Counted from the first letter of the stretch, positions 10,247-19,498 are shown. The stretch is 64,000 nucleotides of DNA from JBBATK01 sp044228285 (GCA_044228285.1 JBGAVD010000005.1:310001-374000); one strand, 5' to 3'. The notes: a model not told the origin generated them from the sequence alone. A program made the numbers and translations.

Positions 10247-12283
10247 GTGATACGCGTTTTTCTGAGGTTCCTTGTGCGGAAATACACCCTTCCTCTCCTT
10301 GCATCTTGCCTGCTTCTGGCGTGCTGTTCAGAGTTTCCCGACAGCCTAAGTGTGCCTAGCTTCAACGGCACTCTCAGCGTTCCTCTGCTTGATTCCACAC
10401 TGCAATTACAACAGTTACTTGATGACAACGGCTCTATCGTTAGTGATAAGCTGAGCGGAAACTATGCCATCGTCAAAGATTTCGACTTCCCTACGCTGCA
10501 GCTTGGTGATTCTATGAACATCCAGGCTATCAGTGTGAACTACTCATCTACACTCAACTCAAATGCAGACCTCCGAGCGAAGCTCAGTAGCTTTGGCGAT
10601 GTTCTGATGAGCATGAGTCAGGTTGATAGTAGTTACGCCGGTAGCGGAACGCGAGTCATTGCTGCAAGTGATAACACAGTCCGTGTACCTGTGAAACTAG
10701 CTGAGGGATTACAGCGCGTACATTTTCAGTCTGGTGCATTAGTAATCAATATCAAGAACAACCTACCCATTGACATTGAGCTAGCATCCTTGCCTGGCAG
10801 TTCAACAAAAGGAATCATGCTCAGTACGCCTGGCCAAGCCAACATTGTCTGTGCTGTTGAAGCTGGGAAGTCAACTATCAAGAGACGCGGTAATCCAAAC
10901 TCAGCTCTTGAGCTCCGCATACCACTCGCAAACGCTGTGATTGACAAAAACAGCGCTCTCATACTTCATACAAAGACCGCTGGAAGTAATGGTAGCGAAG
11001 TAACGTACACAGAGCAAAGTACCTTTGGAATGCAGTTCAGCGGAGAAGGTATGTATGTGCAAAACGCAAGCGCAAGCTTAGGTGCTATGCCGATGCGCTT
11101 TGACTTTGATGCTGCTCTCCCTGCAGGAACGACGATTAGCGAAGGTGTGATTCGAGAGTTTGTAGCACAGCTAAGTATTCGAAATGACTTTGCGCTTAGT
11201 GGCAATGCCGAGCTACAGTTTCCGCAACTGAGTAACCAGACTACGCACGAACAGTTGAGTGTGGCATTCAGACTCAATGCTCGGACAACGCAGAACCTGC
11301 GTTTAACGAACGGCGGACAAAGTTATGTGATCTCTCCAGACGCGGTTGACAAGGCACAGGGAGGAAAAGTACGTTCGTTGCACTGCGTCTGTACCATACA
11401 GACTGAAGCATTGCCAACGGTGTCTGACTTTAAAGAGTCGCAAGCCATATCCATTAGTGGGACTATTTCACCTATCATCTTTAGCCACGTCTCAGGATAT
11501 CGCGGAAATGCTTCTGAAGTTCCCTTTAGTGTTGAGAATTCTATCGACGATCTTTTAGGATCAGACATTGATCTTGGTTCAACGACACTACAAAAGATCT
11601 TCTTGAGTTGTGATATTGAGAACAACTCCGCCAACGCAGGGATTCTGCGAGGAACAGCAACACTACTTGATGATAAAGGACGTATTCTGACAGAACGTCC
11701 CATCAACCCTACAACGATTAACCCGCTACACTCCACACATGCGGAGTTCCAATTCGATGATGTCCATCTATCGTCTATACCATCGCGCATCAGAATTAAC
11801 GGTACACTTCAATCCGTCAACGGGAACTTCACCTACAGTGAGAAGAACACTATTCGCGGGAAGGTGCACGTACGTATTCCGCTGCAAATGAAGGTTCTCG
11901 GTGGTCAGTATACAACAAGTTCGGCATTGAGCATTGATCAGCTTGTACGTGAGAGATTAAAGAGCGCACAACTATTGATAGAAGCGCACAACTACATCCC
12001 AATGAGTGTTGGACTGGTCTTAGAATTCTATGACGAAAATCAGAACCTCATCCAACGTCTACCGAATGACTCAGAGATCAAGCTTCAGGGTGCTTCTGAT
12101 GGAATGGCAAAGACTATTCAAAGAGTTGTACTTGACTCCGCAAGCGCAGCCAGAGTTTTTCGTGCAAGTACCTATCGAAGTGTTGTACGAATGCAGACCG
12201 ACTCAACACGCTATGTGCAGTTCAAGAACACCGATTCTTTGGCACTGCGCCTTAACCTCGAATGTACTACATTGATTCACTAG
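10247..12283 (+). CDS. Large predicted outer-membrane lipoprotein, unknown function
   Basis: I do not recognise a named family. The protein starts at a GTG with a short basic stretch, a hydrophobic segment and a lipobox (LLLACC), so it is probably lipidated. The remaining roughly 650 residues are beta-rich with no membrane helices. At least three stretches look like related sandwich domains, each with an N-N/Y-x-P-type turn: IKNNLPIDIELASL, CDIENNSANAGIL and EAHNYIPMSVGLVLEF. Its stop codon is one base from the start of a predicted beta-barrel gene, so the two are translationally coupled. A role as periplasmic or surface partner of that barrel is inferred from this linkage only. Confidence 0.72.
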   Translation: MIRVFLRFLVRKYTLPLLASCLLLACCSEFPDSLSVPSFNGTLSVPLLDSTLQLQQLLDDNGSIVSDKLSGNYAIVKDFDFPTLQLGDSMNIQAISVNYSSTLNSNADLRAKLSSFGDVLMSMSQVDSSYAGSGTRVIAASDNTVRVPVKLAEGLQRVHFQSGALVINIKNNLPIDIELASLPGSSTKGIMLSTPGQANIVCAVEAGKSTIKRRGNPNSALELRIPLANAVIDKNSALILHTKTAGSNGSEVTYTEQSTFGMQFSGEGMYVQNASASLGAMPMRFDFDAALPAGTTISEGVIREFVAQLSIRNDFALSGNAELQFPQLSNQTTHEQLSVAFRLNARTTQNLRLTNGGQSYVISPDAVDKAQGGKVRSLHCVCTIQTEALPTVSDFKESQAISISGTISPIIFSHVSGYRGNASEVPFSVENSIDDLLGSDIDLGSTTLQKIFLSCDIENNSANAGILRGTATLLDDKGRILTERPINPTTINPLHSTHAEFQFDDVHLSSIPSRIRINGTLQSVNGNFTYSEKNTIRGKVHVRIPLQMKVLGGQYTTSSALSIDQLVRERLKSAQLLIEAHNYIPMSVGLVLEFYDENQNLIQRLPNDSEIKLQGASDGMAKTIQRVVLDSASAARVFRASTYRSVVRMQTDSTRYVQFKNTDSLALRLNLECTTLIH

Positions 12284-12284
12284 C

Positions 12285-13682
12285 ATGTCCAGAAAAGCTC
12301 ATCTTCACCTCGGCATATTCTGTCTCTTCTGCATGTTAGGCATGAAAGCAGTGGCTTCAGGACCAACCTACTTTCTTGGTCTTTCCGATTGCTCAGCAGC
12401 GCAGTTCAGTGGTATTGACGCACTGTCGAAAAATCCCTCGTTGATAGCCGTTGACAGTGGGATGAGCACTCAGCTCTCTATCGCAACTGCAAAGCTCTGC
12501 GCTGGAAACACAGCTCTTACCCTTCGCGAGTTTCGAGAGGTAGTAGAAGAGCCGAAGGACCAGGCTTATCCAGCTGCTCCGCACCTCAATGATCGTCAAC
12601 GCGACGAACTTCTGACGAAACTATCCGGTGGGTCTGTAGCTCTTGACGCCGAATTCCAGAGTCTGGCATTCTGTACAACAGTTGGTCAGAACATCGCAGT
12701 AGGTTTTCGTCAATACAGTAGCGTTCAGTTACTCAGCACCCTGCCCACGAACCTCGACGATCTCTTTAATGGAACTGTTGGTACTCAGGAGCTTAGCGTT
12801 GCATCCGCACGCGCAAATGTACTCGCGTACTCTGCCATGCAACTGAGCAGTTCTTTTCCACTATGGGTTTCAAGCGATGATCACACATCGCGGTTAATGG
12901 CTGGGCTGTCATGCAAGCATATTGAAGGCATCGCGTACGCTTCACTAGCTCCCGAGAGTAGCTTGAGAATGAACAACTTTGTACCAGCGGGCTGGGACAG
13001 CACAACAAACTGTGCTGTGGCACTCGATCTGGCTTACAATCAAGCAGGAGTACTGGGGAGCGCTGTCTCCAATTCAGTGATTGTTAGCGGAGCGGGATCG
13101 CAGAACCCAGGTTGGGGTCTGGACATAGGGCTGAGCTACAGTAACGAGACGGCAAACAGTCGTTCACAATACTCGCTAGTTATCACCGACATAGGCTTCA
13201 TTCGATGGACCAATGGCGTGAAGAGTAGCATTCATGCTAGCGATACGATTGCATCTGCAATTGGAATGTCACGAGAGTACTTCGAGCGATTCCCTCAACA
13301 AACCGTAAAAGAAGCATTCAGTAGTGCATTACCAATGCGGATACAACTTTCAGGAGCTTGGTCCTTCTCGAGGATATTCTCCTCTTCGGAATCCATTCTT
13401 CTTGGACTTGGAATGCAGTACGGGCTCAACACCGAGGGTACAAACGTTCAGAGTTTGCAGTGCAATTTCGGAGCAGAGTTAGCGCAACAAACATATCGAC
13501 CAAGTGTGCAACTTGGTATACGAACTGGGTCATACGATCAGACCTGTTTATCCGCTGGACTAGGCTGGAGAATTGCATCCTTCCTCTCTACTCGCATCGT
13601 CACTTCAAACCTTGAGAGTTTAGTGAGGCCTTCACAAGCTCAATGGTTGAACATTGGATGGAATTGGCAGCTTCAGTGGTAG
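12285..13682 (+). CDS. Predicted outer-membrane beta-barrel protein, DUF5723-like
   Basis: A signal peptide (LGIFCLFCMLGMKAVAS) is followed by alternating beta-strand sequence up to the C-terminal NIGWNWQLQW, which ends in an aromatic residue as outer-membrane barrels do. The segment SLVITDIGFIRW and the N-terminal region around ALSKNPSLIAVDSG resemble the DUF5723 barrel family common in Bacteroidota. That match is from memory and unverified. The gene starts one base after the lipoprotein stop and ends 6 bases from the convergent dnaB stop. Function unknown. A paired barrel and lipoprotein would fit a transport or assembly device in the outer membrane. Confidence 0.68.
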   Translation: MSRKAHLHLGIFCLFCMLGMKAVASGPTYFLGLSDCSAAQFSGIDALSKNPSLIAVDSGMSTQLSIATAKLCAGNTALTLREFREVVEEPKDQAYPAAPHLNDRQRDELLTKLSGGSVALDAEFQSLAFCTTVGQNIAVGFRQYSSVQLLSTLPTNLDDLFNGTVGTQELSVASARANVLAYSAMQLSSSFPLWVSSDDHTSRLMAGLSCKHIEGIAYASLAPESSLRMNNFVPAGWDSTTNCAVALDLAYNQAGVLGSAVSNSVIVSGAGSQNPGWGLDIGLSYSNETANSRSQYSLVITDIGFIRWTNGVKSSIHASDTIASAIGMSREYFERFPQQTVKEAFSSALPMRIQLSGAWSFSRIFSSSESILLGLGMQYGLNTEGTNVQSLQCNFGAELAQQTYRPSVQLGIRTGSYDQTCLSAGLGWRIASFLSTRIVTSNLESLVRPSQAQWLNIGWNWQLQW

Positions 13683-13688
13683 TCAAGC

Positions 13689-15155
13689 CTAGAAAGGATC
13701 TGGCGGTAGTTCCTTTGGAAAGCTAGGAACTTCTGCGTCATCGAAGCGAGCGTAAGCCAAATTCTCGAAACGAGCGTAGTCTTTAATGTATGCGGTTCGC
13801 ACTGTTCCTGTTGGACCATTCCGCTGTTTTGCGATAATAAGTTCTGCTGTGCCTTCAGTAGGCGTCCCATCATCGTACTGTAGAATTTCGTACACTTCAG
13901 GTCGTGTCACGAACATAACAACGTCAGCATCCTGCTCTATACTTCCACTCTCTCGCAGGTCTGAGAGCATTGGCCGCTTATCACTTCGCGCTTCTACCGT
14001 TCGATTAAGCTGCGCTAGTGCAACCACGGGAATATCCAGCTCCTTCGCAATCTGCTTCAATGTGCGAGAGATGATTGAGATTTCGCGTTCTCGACTTTCA
14101 GCTTTCGGCGCGTGCATCAGCTGGAGGTAATCAACGATCACGAGCTTGACACCGTGTTCTGCCTTCAGACGTCGACACTTCGCTCGCAGTTCCATCAAGC
14201 TCAATGAAGGGCTATCATCAATGTACATTTTCGTTCGCTCCAAGCGACCAATAGCACTCACAATTTTCTGCATCTGCTCTGCGCTCAATTTGCCCGTCCT
14301 GATATTGTGAGCATTGATACGAGTCTCCGCGCTAAGCAAACGCATAACCAATTGAACAGCGGCCATTTCAATTGAGAAGAATGCAACAGGTTGATCGTAC
14401 TCCATCGCCGCGTTCCGCGCGATACTGAGTGCTAAGGCTGTCTTACCCATCGACGGTCGTGCCGCAATGATGATAAGATCGGACTTCTGAAAACCACCGA
14501 GCATTTCGTCGAGTTTCACAAAGCCGGTTGCAACACCACTTATGCCTCCGTCGGTACTGCGATCAGCCAGCTTTGCAATAACCTGAAAAGTATCGCGGGC
14601 TAACTTGTTCATTCCAGAGTACGTTTTCCGTAGACGCTTCTCCGCTATCTCGAAAATCTCTTGTTCGGCACGATCGATCTCTTCGAGAGCATCGGTTGTA
14701 TCGTCATAGCAATCTTCCACTATTCTGCCTGCGGCTTTGATTAGACGACGTTTCAGATAGTGCTCTTGAACGATTCTTGAGTGGTGCTCTACGGCAAAGG
14801 ATGTTGGAGTTTGAGCATTGATCTCCGTCAAGTAGAAGGTTCCACCAACATACTCTAACAGACCTTTGCGTCTCAGCTCTTGTGAGAGAGTGATAATGTC
14901 TACCGGTGTACCATGCTCAAACAGCTCACCGATCGTTTCATAAATCTTTTGATGCGCGTCAGAATAGAAACAGTCAGCATCGAGAATCTCGATGGCTTTC
15001 GCGATTGCACCGCGATCGACCATCATTGAGCCAAGAACATTGACTTCCGCCTCGTTTGAATGTGGAGGTACTTTTGACGAGACGATTTCTGCGTTTTTTG
15101 TTTCTCGGCGTGGTTTACGATTCTTTGAAGAATACTCCCGTTTCTGCTCTTCCAT
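13689..15155 (-). CDS. dnaB: Replicative DNA helicase DnaB
   Basis: Hexameric 5'-3' helicase that unwinds DNA at the replication fork and binds primase. The N-terminal domain (NEAEVNVLGSMMVD) is followed by the RecA-type motor: Walker A ARPSMGKTA, FSIEMAAVQLVMRLL, Walker B VKLVIVDYLQLM, then LAQLNRTVEARSDKRPMLSDL and a DADVVMFVTRP block. About 488 residues, a normal length, with no intein. The ATG at 15155 gives the usual basic lead-in; an upstream ATG at 15203 is possible but adds 16 residues unlike the family. It is divergent from the Rrf2-type gene and convergent with the barrel gene. Confidence 0.96.
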   Translation of the reverse strand: MEEQKREYSSKNRKPRRETKNAEIVSSKVPPHSNEAEVNVLGSMMVDRGAIAKAIEILDADCFYSDAHQKIYETIGELFEHGTPVDIITLSQELRRKGLLEYVGGTFYLTEINAQTPTSFAVEHHSRIVQEHYLKRRLIKAAGRIVEDCYDDTTDALEEIDRAEQEIFEIAEKRLRKTYSGMNKLARDTFQVIAKLADRSTDGGISGVATGFVKLDEMLGGFQKSDLIIIAARPSMGKTALALSIARNAAMEYDQPVAFFSIEMAAVQLVMRLLSAETRINAHNIRTGKLSAEQMQKIVSAIGRLERTKMYIDDSPSLSLMELRAKCRRLKAEHGVKLVIVDYLQLMHAPKAESREREISIISRTLKQIAKELDIPVVALAQLNRTVEARSDKRPMLSDLRESGSIEQDADVVMFVTRPEVYEILQYDDGTPTEGTAELIIAKQRNGPTGTVRTAYIKDYARFENLAYARFDDAEVPSFPKELPPDPF

Positions 15156-15266
15156 GGATACGTCGCTTGCTGTTAGTGCATTGAATCCTGCAAGATAGCA
15201 CACCGCTCACCCCGCTTTTGAGAAGTGTATCCTCAACTTATTCACATGGGTTGGCATTTTTCAGTG

Positions 15267-15295
15267 TTGTCGATTTATCGTCATTACGCTATATT
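15267..15295 (+). promoter_or_regulatory. Candidate sigma-70-like promoter of the Rrf2-type gene
   Basis: TTGTCG (15267-15272) and TATATT (15290-15295) are separated by exactly 17 bases, about 80 bases before the start codon at 15378. The fit to the general -35/-10 consensus is good by eye. Bacteroidota often use other promoter forms, so this remains tentative. Confidence 0.4.
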
Positions 15296-15377
15296 CGAAC
15301 AAACGAAGACAACCGCTTCCTTCCTCCTCTACATTTTAAGGGAGCACGGCAACAGTCCATCTATCCCTACAACTTAT

Positions 15378-15899
15378 ATGATTTTTTCACGCGCATCAGA
15401 ATACGCGATTCAAGCTATGCTCTATCTCGCAAAAAGAGAGATGATGGATGGTAAGAAATTGATTCAGACTCGCGAAATCGCTGAATCGCACACCATACCT
15501 TATCATTTTCTTGCGAAGATTGTTCAGGACCTAGCAAAAGCTGACCTGATAGTATCACTCAAAGGTCCAAGTGGTGGTATTGGGCTTGCACACGACTCTA
15601 AGGAGATTTCTGTCCTTGAGATAGTCCGCTCAGTAGACAACATACAGTATGTTACAGACTGCGTAGTTGGTTACGAAAAGTGTAGCTCTGAGAGCCCTTG
15701 CCCTCTCCACTATGAATGGGAGAAAATTCGCAATGTGATTTTCAACCTCATCAGAGAAAAAACTCTGCGTGAGTTGGTAGAAAACACAGAGTTTGCGAAT
15801 GGACGTCTGCTTGTTTCATCTCCTCAGACTACCGAGGGTACACCATCTGTATCTGAATTGCTAAGTGCTCCTCTAACAAAGAAGCTTAAGAAGGTATAA
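15378..15899 (+). CDS. Rrf2-family transcription regulator with [2Fe-2S] cysteines
   Basis: DNA-binding regulator of the IscR/NsrR/RirA family, which senses iron-sulfur status, iron or nitric oxide. From ATG 15378 it starts with the family signature MIFSRASEYAIQAMLYLAKR, then a winged helix (TREIAESHTIPYHFLAKIVQDLAKADLI, KGPSGGIGL). Three cysteines follow in DCVVGYEKCSSESPCPLH (spacings 6 and 5), the cluster-binding pattern. The frame is open for 51 codons upstream but that part resembles nothing. Which ligand it senses cannot be told. There is no isc or suf operon beside it, so it probably acts on genes elsewhere. About 173 residues. Confidence 0.87.
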   Translation: MIFSRASEYAIQAMLYLAKREMMDGKKLIQTREIAESHTIPYHFLAKIVQDLAKADLIVSLKGPSGGIGLAHDSKEISVLEIVRSVDNIQYVTDCVVGYEKCSSESPCPLHYEWEKIRNVIFNLIREKTLRELVENTEFANGRLLVSSPQTTEGTPSVSELLSAPLTKKLKKV

Positions 15900-15975
15900 T
15901 CCCGCCTACTTATCCAAAGCACTTACGTGGATCATTCATTGTCCATGTATGCTCTTTCGTATCTCAGAATTACGT

Positions 15976-15996
15976 GTTACAACATTAATGTTTAAC
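15976..15996. repeat. Bulged inverted repeat
   Basis: GTTA, one extra C, then the perfect 12-base palindrome AACATTAATGTT, then TAAC. It lies about 80 bases after the Rrf2-type gene. It has the size and symmetry of a dimeric regulator site, but there is no gene start beside it. Confidence 0.45.
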
Positions 15997-16476
15997 GTGT
16001 AAATCGACTTTTCTTGGCTCAGATCGAGTACACCCGCCCCTCTATCATCGATGAGAATTGAATCATAGATTCTAAGTATGTGGTGATAACTCTTTGTCTA
16101 CTTGCCTGATCAAAGACCTCACTCTGAGACCAATAGATCCTGATCTCAGCCTATCTCTGTAGGCAATCACACTGAGTGACATATCAATGCAGTCCTTTCA
16201 CGTGCACCCTACTCTGTTGAGATTAGCATGAAGTGATGAGTTAGTTCAATGCTTCATCAACCTTTGGTTGTTTGCTTTCTGCTAACGCGATGCACAGCTG
16301 TATGAATTGAATCTGCGTTTGACTGAGGATTCCACCAGAACGATAACGATTAGTAGGAAGGATCTACGAGAATTGCGGTGGATTCTCTGGCAATGTGCAA
16401 CTTTAAGCACTGGATAAGATAGAACACGACCTGTATCTAAGTGCTGGCAGTACAGCACTCAATTACAAGTTTGTTC

Positions 16477-16512
16477 TTGTATCTATTGCACTAATTGTAT
16501 CTATTGCACTAA
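16477..16512. repeat. Two perfect tandem copies of an 18-bp unit
   Basis: TTGTATCTATTGCACTAA occurs twice head to tail with no mismatch (16477-16494 and 16495-16512), about 45 bases beyond the end of the anti-sigma kinase gene. There are only two copies. Confidence 0.9.
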
Positions 16513-16557
16513 TGAGGATGGAAAGCTAAGTCGTACAGTAACTTGCAGAGTATCGAA

Positions 16558-17007
16558 TCAGCTGGCAGGATGCAGTAGTTTGGTTAGACGAAGCTCATTC
16601 TGTGGCTGTTGAGCGTCTGAAGGAAAATACTCAACTTTATCCATGATCCGACGCATTAAGTGAACACCAAGTCCACCATGTTGATAGGTACGAAAATACT
16701 CTTGCATATCCGGTAGCTGTACCTGGAGAGGATTGAAGGACTGCGCATTATCGATTATCGAAATGATCATCCCTTGACTACTCTTTTCGCTTCTCAACGT
16801 AATCGTTGCACTCTGTGTGTTCTTATATGCGTGTCGAATGAGGTTCGAGCACGCTTCATCGACAGCAAGAGCTATCTGGAAGCCCACAGCTTCCGGGAAA
16901 CCACACTCCCGAGCAGCGCTTTCTACAAATTCACGGGCAAGCACCAGTGCGCTAAGCTCACTGGCAATTGTCATTTCGTGGCGATATGTTGAGCTATTCT
17001 CCTTCAT
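16558..17007 (-). CDS. RsbW-like anti-sigma serine kinase (HATPase_c)
   Basis: GHKL-type ATPase of the RsbW/SpoIIAB class. It is expected to bind a target such as a sigma factor and to phosphorylate the STAS antagonist encoded just upstream. The N box is DEACSNLIRHAY, the G1 box is DNAQSFNP, and the G2 box is HGGLGVHLMRRIMD. The ATG at 17007 follows the STAS stop by four bases. An ATG at 17079 would overlap the STAS gene and is less likely. About 149 residues, typical for the family. It is the last gene of the three-gene partner-switch operon. Confidence 0.9.
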   Translation of the reverse strand: MKENSSTYRHEMTIASELSALVLAREFVESAARECGFPEAVGFQIALAVDEACSNLIRHAYKNTQSATITLRSEKSSQGMIISIIDNAQSFNPLQVQLPDMQEYFRTYQHGGLGVHLMRRIMDKVEYFPSDAQQPQNELRLTKLLHPAS

Positions 17008-17011
17008 AGTC

Positions 17012-17359
17012 TCAGGCCGCGAAACGCTCAAGAGCCTCTCCTTCAAGTTCGTAGATCTCAAACAGCATTGGGAAACCAAGTAAGTCGAAGACCGTAAAAA
17101 CTCGGGGCTTCATTTCGACGAGTTTGATATCGCCCTTCTGGGAGCGCACACCTTCGATAAAAACCATGAAGACTCCAAGACCCGCTGAGGAAATGTACTC
17201 TAAGTCCTTGAAGTTGACCACAATCTTGTGTATGCCCTTATTGATGATATCACCAAGAGCACTTTCAAACTCCGAAGCTGTATGTGCATCCAAATAGCCC
17301 TGAAGGCATACGCGAGCAACATCTCCGGCCATGTCATGTGTGATAGAAAATTCTGTCAT
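17012..17359 (-). CDS. STAS-domain anti-anti-sigma factor (RsbV-like)
   Basis: Small STAS protein that, when unphosphorylated, captures the partner kinase and frees its target. The phospho-acceptor site is in LEYISSAGLGVFM, with two adjacent serines where RsbV/SpoIIAA have theirs. About 115 residues, normal for the family. ATG 17359 is used here; a TTG lies one codon upstream. It sits 6 bases after the phosphatase gene and 4 bases before the kinase gene, so it is the middle of a tight operon. Confidence 0.92.
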   Translation of the reverse strand: MTEFSITHDMAGDVARVCLQGYLDAHTASEFESALGDIINKGIHKIVVNFKDLEYISSAGLGVFMVFIEGVRSQKGDIKLVEMKPRVFTVFDLLGFPMLFEIYELEGEALERFAA

Positions 17360-17365
17360 CAAAAC

Positions 17366-19498
17366 TTAGTCCTCTACAGTAGTGTTTGAACTCGCTGTTA
17401 TGGAAACAGCGAAGTCAGTTGATAGTGCCTCACGACGTATGACGATCAGTGTCATGTCATCGTGTTGCATTGTATGATTCGAGAAAATGGCCACATCTTT
17501 CATGACCGTGTGAGCAATCTTTTCCGAGTTGTGCTGACTTGCATCCTGAACCCTCTTCAAAGATTGTTCGAGACGATCGAAGCCGAATTCATCTCCTTCT
17601 TGATTTCGAGCTTCATTGATTCCGTCAGTGAACAACAAAAGCGAAGCTCCTTCGGGTAATTGACACTCCTGTGTTTGAATGCAGGTACGAAAGAACTCTG
17701 GTTTTGCGAGGCCTATACCAAGACCTTTCGGCTTGACAATCTCAGCACCCTTGTGATCTACGAGCAATGCAGGCGTGTGACCAGCGCGAACGATGGAAAC
17801 ACTTCCATTGGGACCTAGATGAACCGCCATCAATGTAATATACATTTGACGTTCCATTGTCCCAAACAAAGTGGCATTGATGTTCTCTACCAACTCTTGA
17901 ACGCTATGTGCTTGGCGAGCTAGTGCCAAAGCCACACCTTTCAATTTTGCCATGTAGAAAGCTGCACTGATGCCCTTTCCACTCACATCTGCGATGAGAA
18001 CGCATGGGCTGGAATCCGCCAGATGATAGAAGTCGTAGTAGTCACCGCCAACCTCAAGTGCTGGAGTACTGAGAGCGTACACATCATAATTATCAAACTT
18101 TGGGCGACTTTGCGGTAGGAGCTTACGCTGTATCTCGCGCCCAACCAACAACTCCTTATGATATCTCTCTTTTTCAAGAGAGTCTTCTACAAGCCGTGCA
18201 TTCTCGATGGCTACACTAGCTGACGAGGCAAATGCACTGACTGCCTGTACGTCGTCAGACTCGAACGAAAAGGGCTGAGCGTGAACAACAATAATAGCTC
18301 CCACTACATCTCGCCCACTTCGAAGAGGTGCGATGATCATACTCTGTGCAAACGACTCTACTGAACGCGATAGAAAGCGAAAGGTCGCATTTTCCGCTAT
18401 GTACTCAACGTTGATGGGTTGATGAAGTTCACAAGCGAAATCTCGTAACACTTCAGAGTCGTTCAAAGCTTGTATTTGTTTGACGTTAAGCTTCTCTACA
18501 GCTTTCAACTCGTAAGTTCGGTCTGAAGCCAGACTAATGGAGAAAGCCGCGCTAGCACGTGTTGCCTGCATCGCTAATGATGTTACTGTGCTGTACAGCT
18601 TTTCAAGATCAGTACTTTCAGCGGCAATACGATTCAAATAGGCAACAGAGCTAAACTCGAAGGTTCGTCGTTCAACCATACTACTATTCGGCAAGGAAAA
18701 GAGTACAGTCCAAAAGACTCTCTCGCAAAAGATTGCAAGAAAAGTCGATGCGAATACCATGACTACTTGGAAACCATATGAAGAGTGGCGAAGCGAAGTA
18801 TGCAGTTCTGCCTGACGGTCCCAGGTACCAAAAATCGCAAACATGCTAAGTACTAAGCCAACAAAGACGAGTAAGAGTAACCTGCGTTTCTCAGCTGCTG
18901 CAAGTAACAACACCCATGTTCGACGTTTAACTGCTAAGTACATGATGATGGAAAGAACAACGCAGAGCAGCGACACAATGACCCTGCTTGTTTGCTCTGC
19001 CATCAGCTCACCAAAGAATCCCACAACAAATGCACTCAAGGTTCCAATAAGAATCACCCGAGTATAGCGCTGAGTCTGCGATGTTCGTTGCAGAGTTAAG
19101 GCGCGATAGAGAAAAACGACAAGGTACAAGGTCGTAAACATGCGCCATGCCGTCATCAAATTGCCTAGTACGAGCTCATAAATACCAGTAGGGTGTCCGC
19201 CGTCGCCTATTGGTAGAATAGATACAAATAGTAAGACAAGAAGGCGTGCGAAATCATTGAAGAAGTCAGTCCGAGAGCGATAGCTATGCGTTTGTGCGTA
19301 TGTCCAAACGACGTAGCCTGAGCAGAAGACAAAGCTGAGGCCGAGAAGCTGACGAAATCCTAATGCTGTTGAACTCTCAAATGTATCGGAAGCCAAAGAG
19401 ATCACGTCGGTTACAATCCTGGCTATCAGGATTAACACCGCCACCGAAAGCCATAATACGGCTCGGAAGGAAGATTGTGATGCCTCGTGCTCTTTCAT
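17366..19498 (-). CDS. Membrane SpoIIE-type PP2C phosphatase with GAF domain
   Basis: Sensor phosphatase of a partner-switching system. It is expected to dephosphorylate the STAS protein encoded next. About eight hydrophobic segments fill residues 10-270 (for example VLWLSVAVLILIARIV, LLLLVFVGLVLSMFAIFG, VVMVFASTFLAIFCERVFW). A GAF-like domain follows (residues about 285-430, with LRSGRDVVGAIIVVHAQPFSF), then a short linker (GREIQRKLLPQ) typical before RsbU/SpoIIE catalytic domains. The PP2C part contains EVGGDYYDFYHL, IADVSGKGISAAFYMAK, RAGHTPALL, LLLFTDGINEARN and HDDMTLIVI, so its metal-binding aspartates are present. The signal read by the membrane domain is unknown. It is the first gene of the operon. 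Confidence 0.92.
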   Translation of the reverse strand: MKEHEASQSSFRAVLWLSVAVLILIARIVTDVISLASDTFESSTALGFRQLLGLSFVFCSGYVVWTYAQTHSYRSRTDFFNDFARLLVLLFVSILPIGDGGHPTGIYELVLGNLMTAWRMFTTLYLVVFLYRALTLQRTSQTQRYTRVILIGTLSAFVVGFFGELMAEQTSRVIVSLLCVVLSIIMYLAVKRRTWVLLLAAAEKRRLLLLVFVGLVLSMFAIFGTWDRQAELHTSLRHSSYGFQVVMVFASTFLAIFCERVFWTVLFSLPNSSMVERRTFEFSSVAYLNRIAAESTDLEKLYSTVTSLAMQATRASAAFSISLASDRTYELKAVEKLNVKQIQALNDSEVLRDFACELHQPINVEYIAENATFRFLSRSVESFAQSMIIAPLRSGRDVVGAIIVVHAQPFSFESDDVQAVSAFASSASVAIENARLVEDSLEKERYHKELLVGREIQRKLLPQSRPKFDNYDVYALSTPALEVGGDYYDFYHLADSSPCVLIADVSGKGISAAFYMAKLKGVALALARQAHSVQELVENINATLFGTMERQMYITLMAVHLGPNGSVSIVRAGHTPALLVDHKGAEIVKPKGLGIGLAKPEFFRTCIQTQECQLPEGASLLLFTDGINEARNQEGDEFGFDRLEQSLKRVQDASQHNSEKIAHTVMKDVAIFSNHTMQHDDMTLIVIRREALSTDFAVSITASSNTTVED

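Larger units (their letters stand above)
15900..16557. other. Long non-coding region
   Basis: Some 650 bases with no convincing gene between the Rrf2-type gene and the end of the partner-switch operon. It contains a bulged inverted repeat (15976-15996), a 7-bp hairpin without a T-run (16440-16459, AGTGCTG/CAGCACT), and an 18-bp perfect tandem duplication (16477-16512). A small RNA could be hidden here, but I see no known RNA family. Confidence 0.5.

Noticed and set aside
13689..15155. Intein in dnaB
   Set aside because: DnaB genes often carry inteins, but the protein is of normal length with uninterrupted motifs.
16477..16512. CRISPR array
   Set aside because: Only two abutting copies with no spacers and no cas genes.
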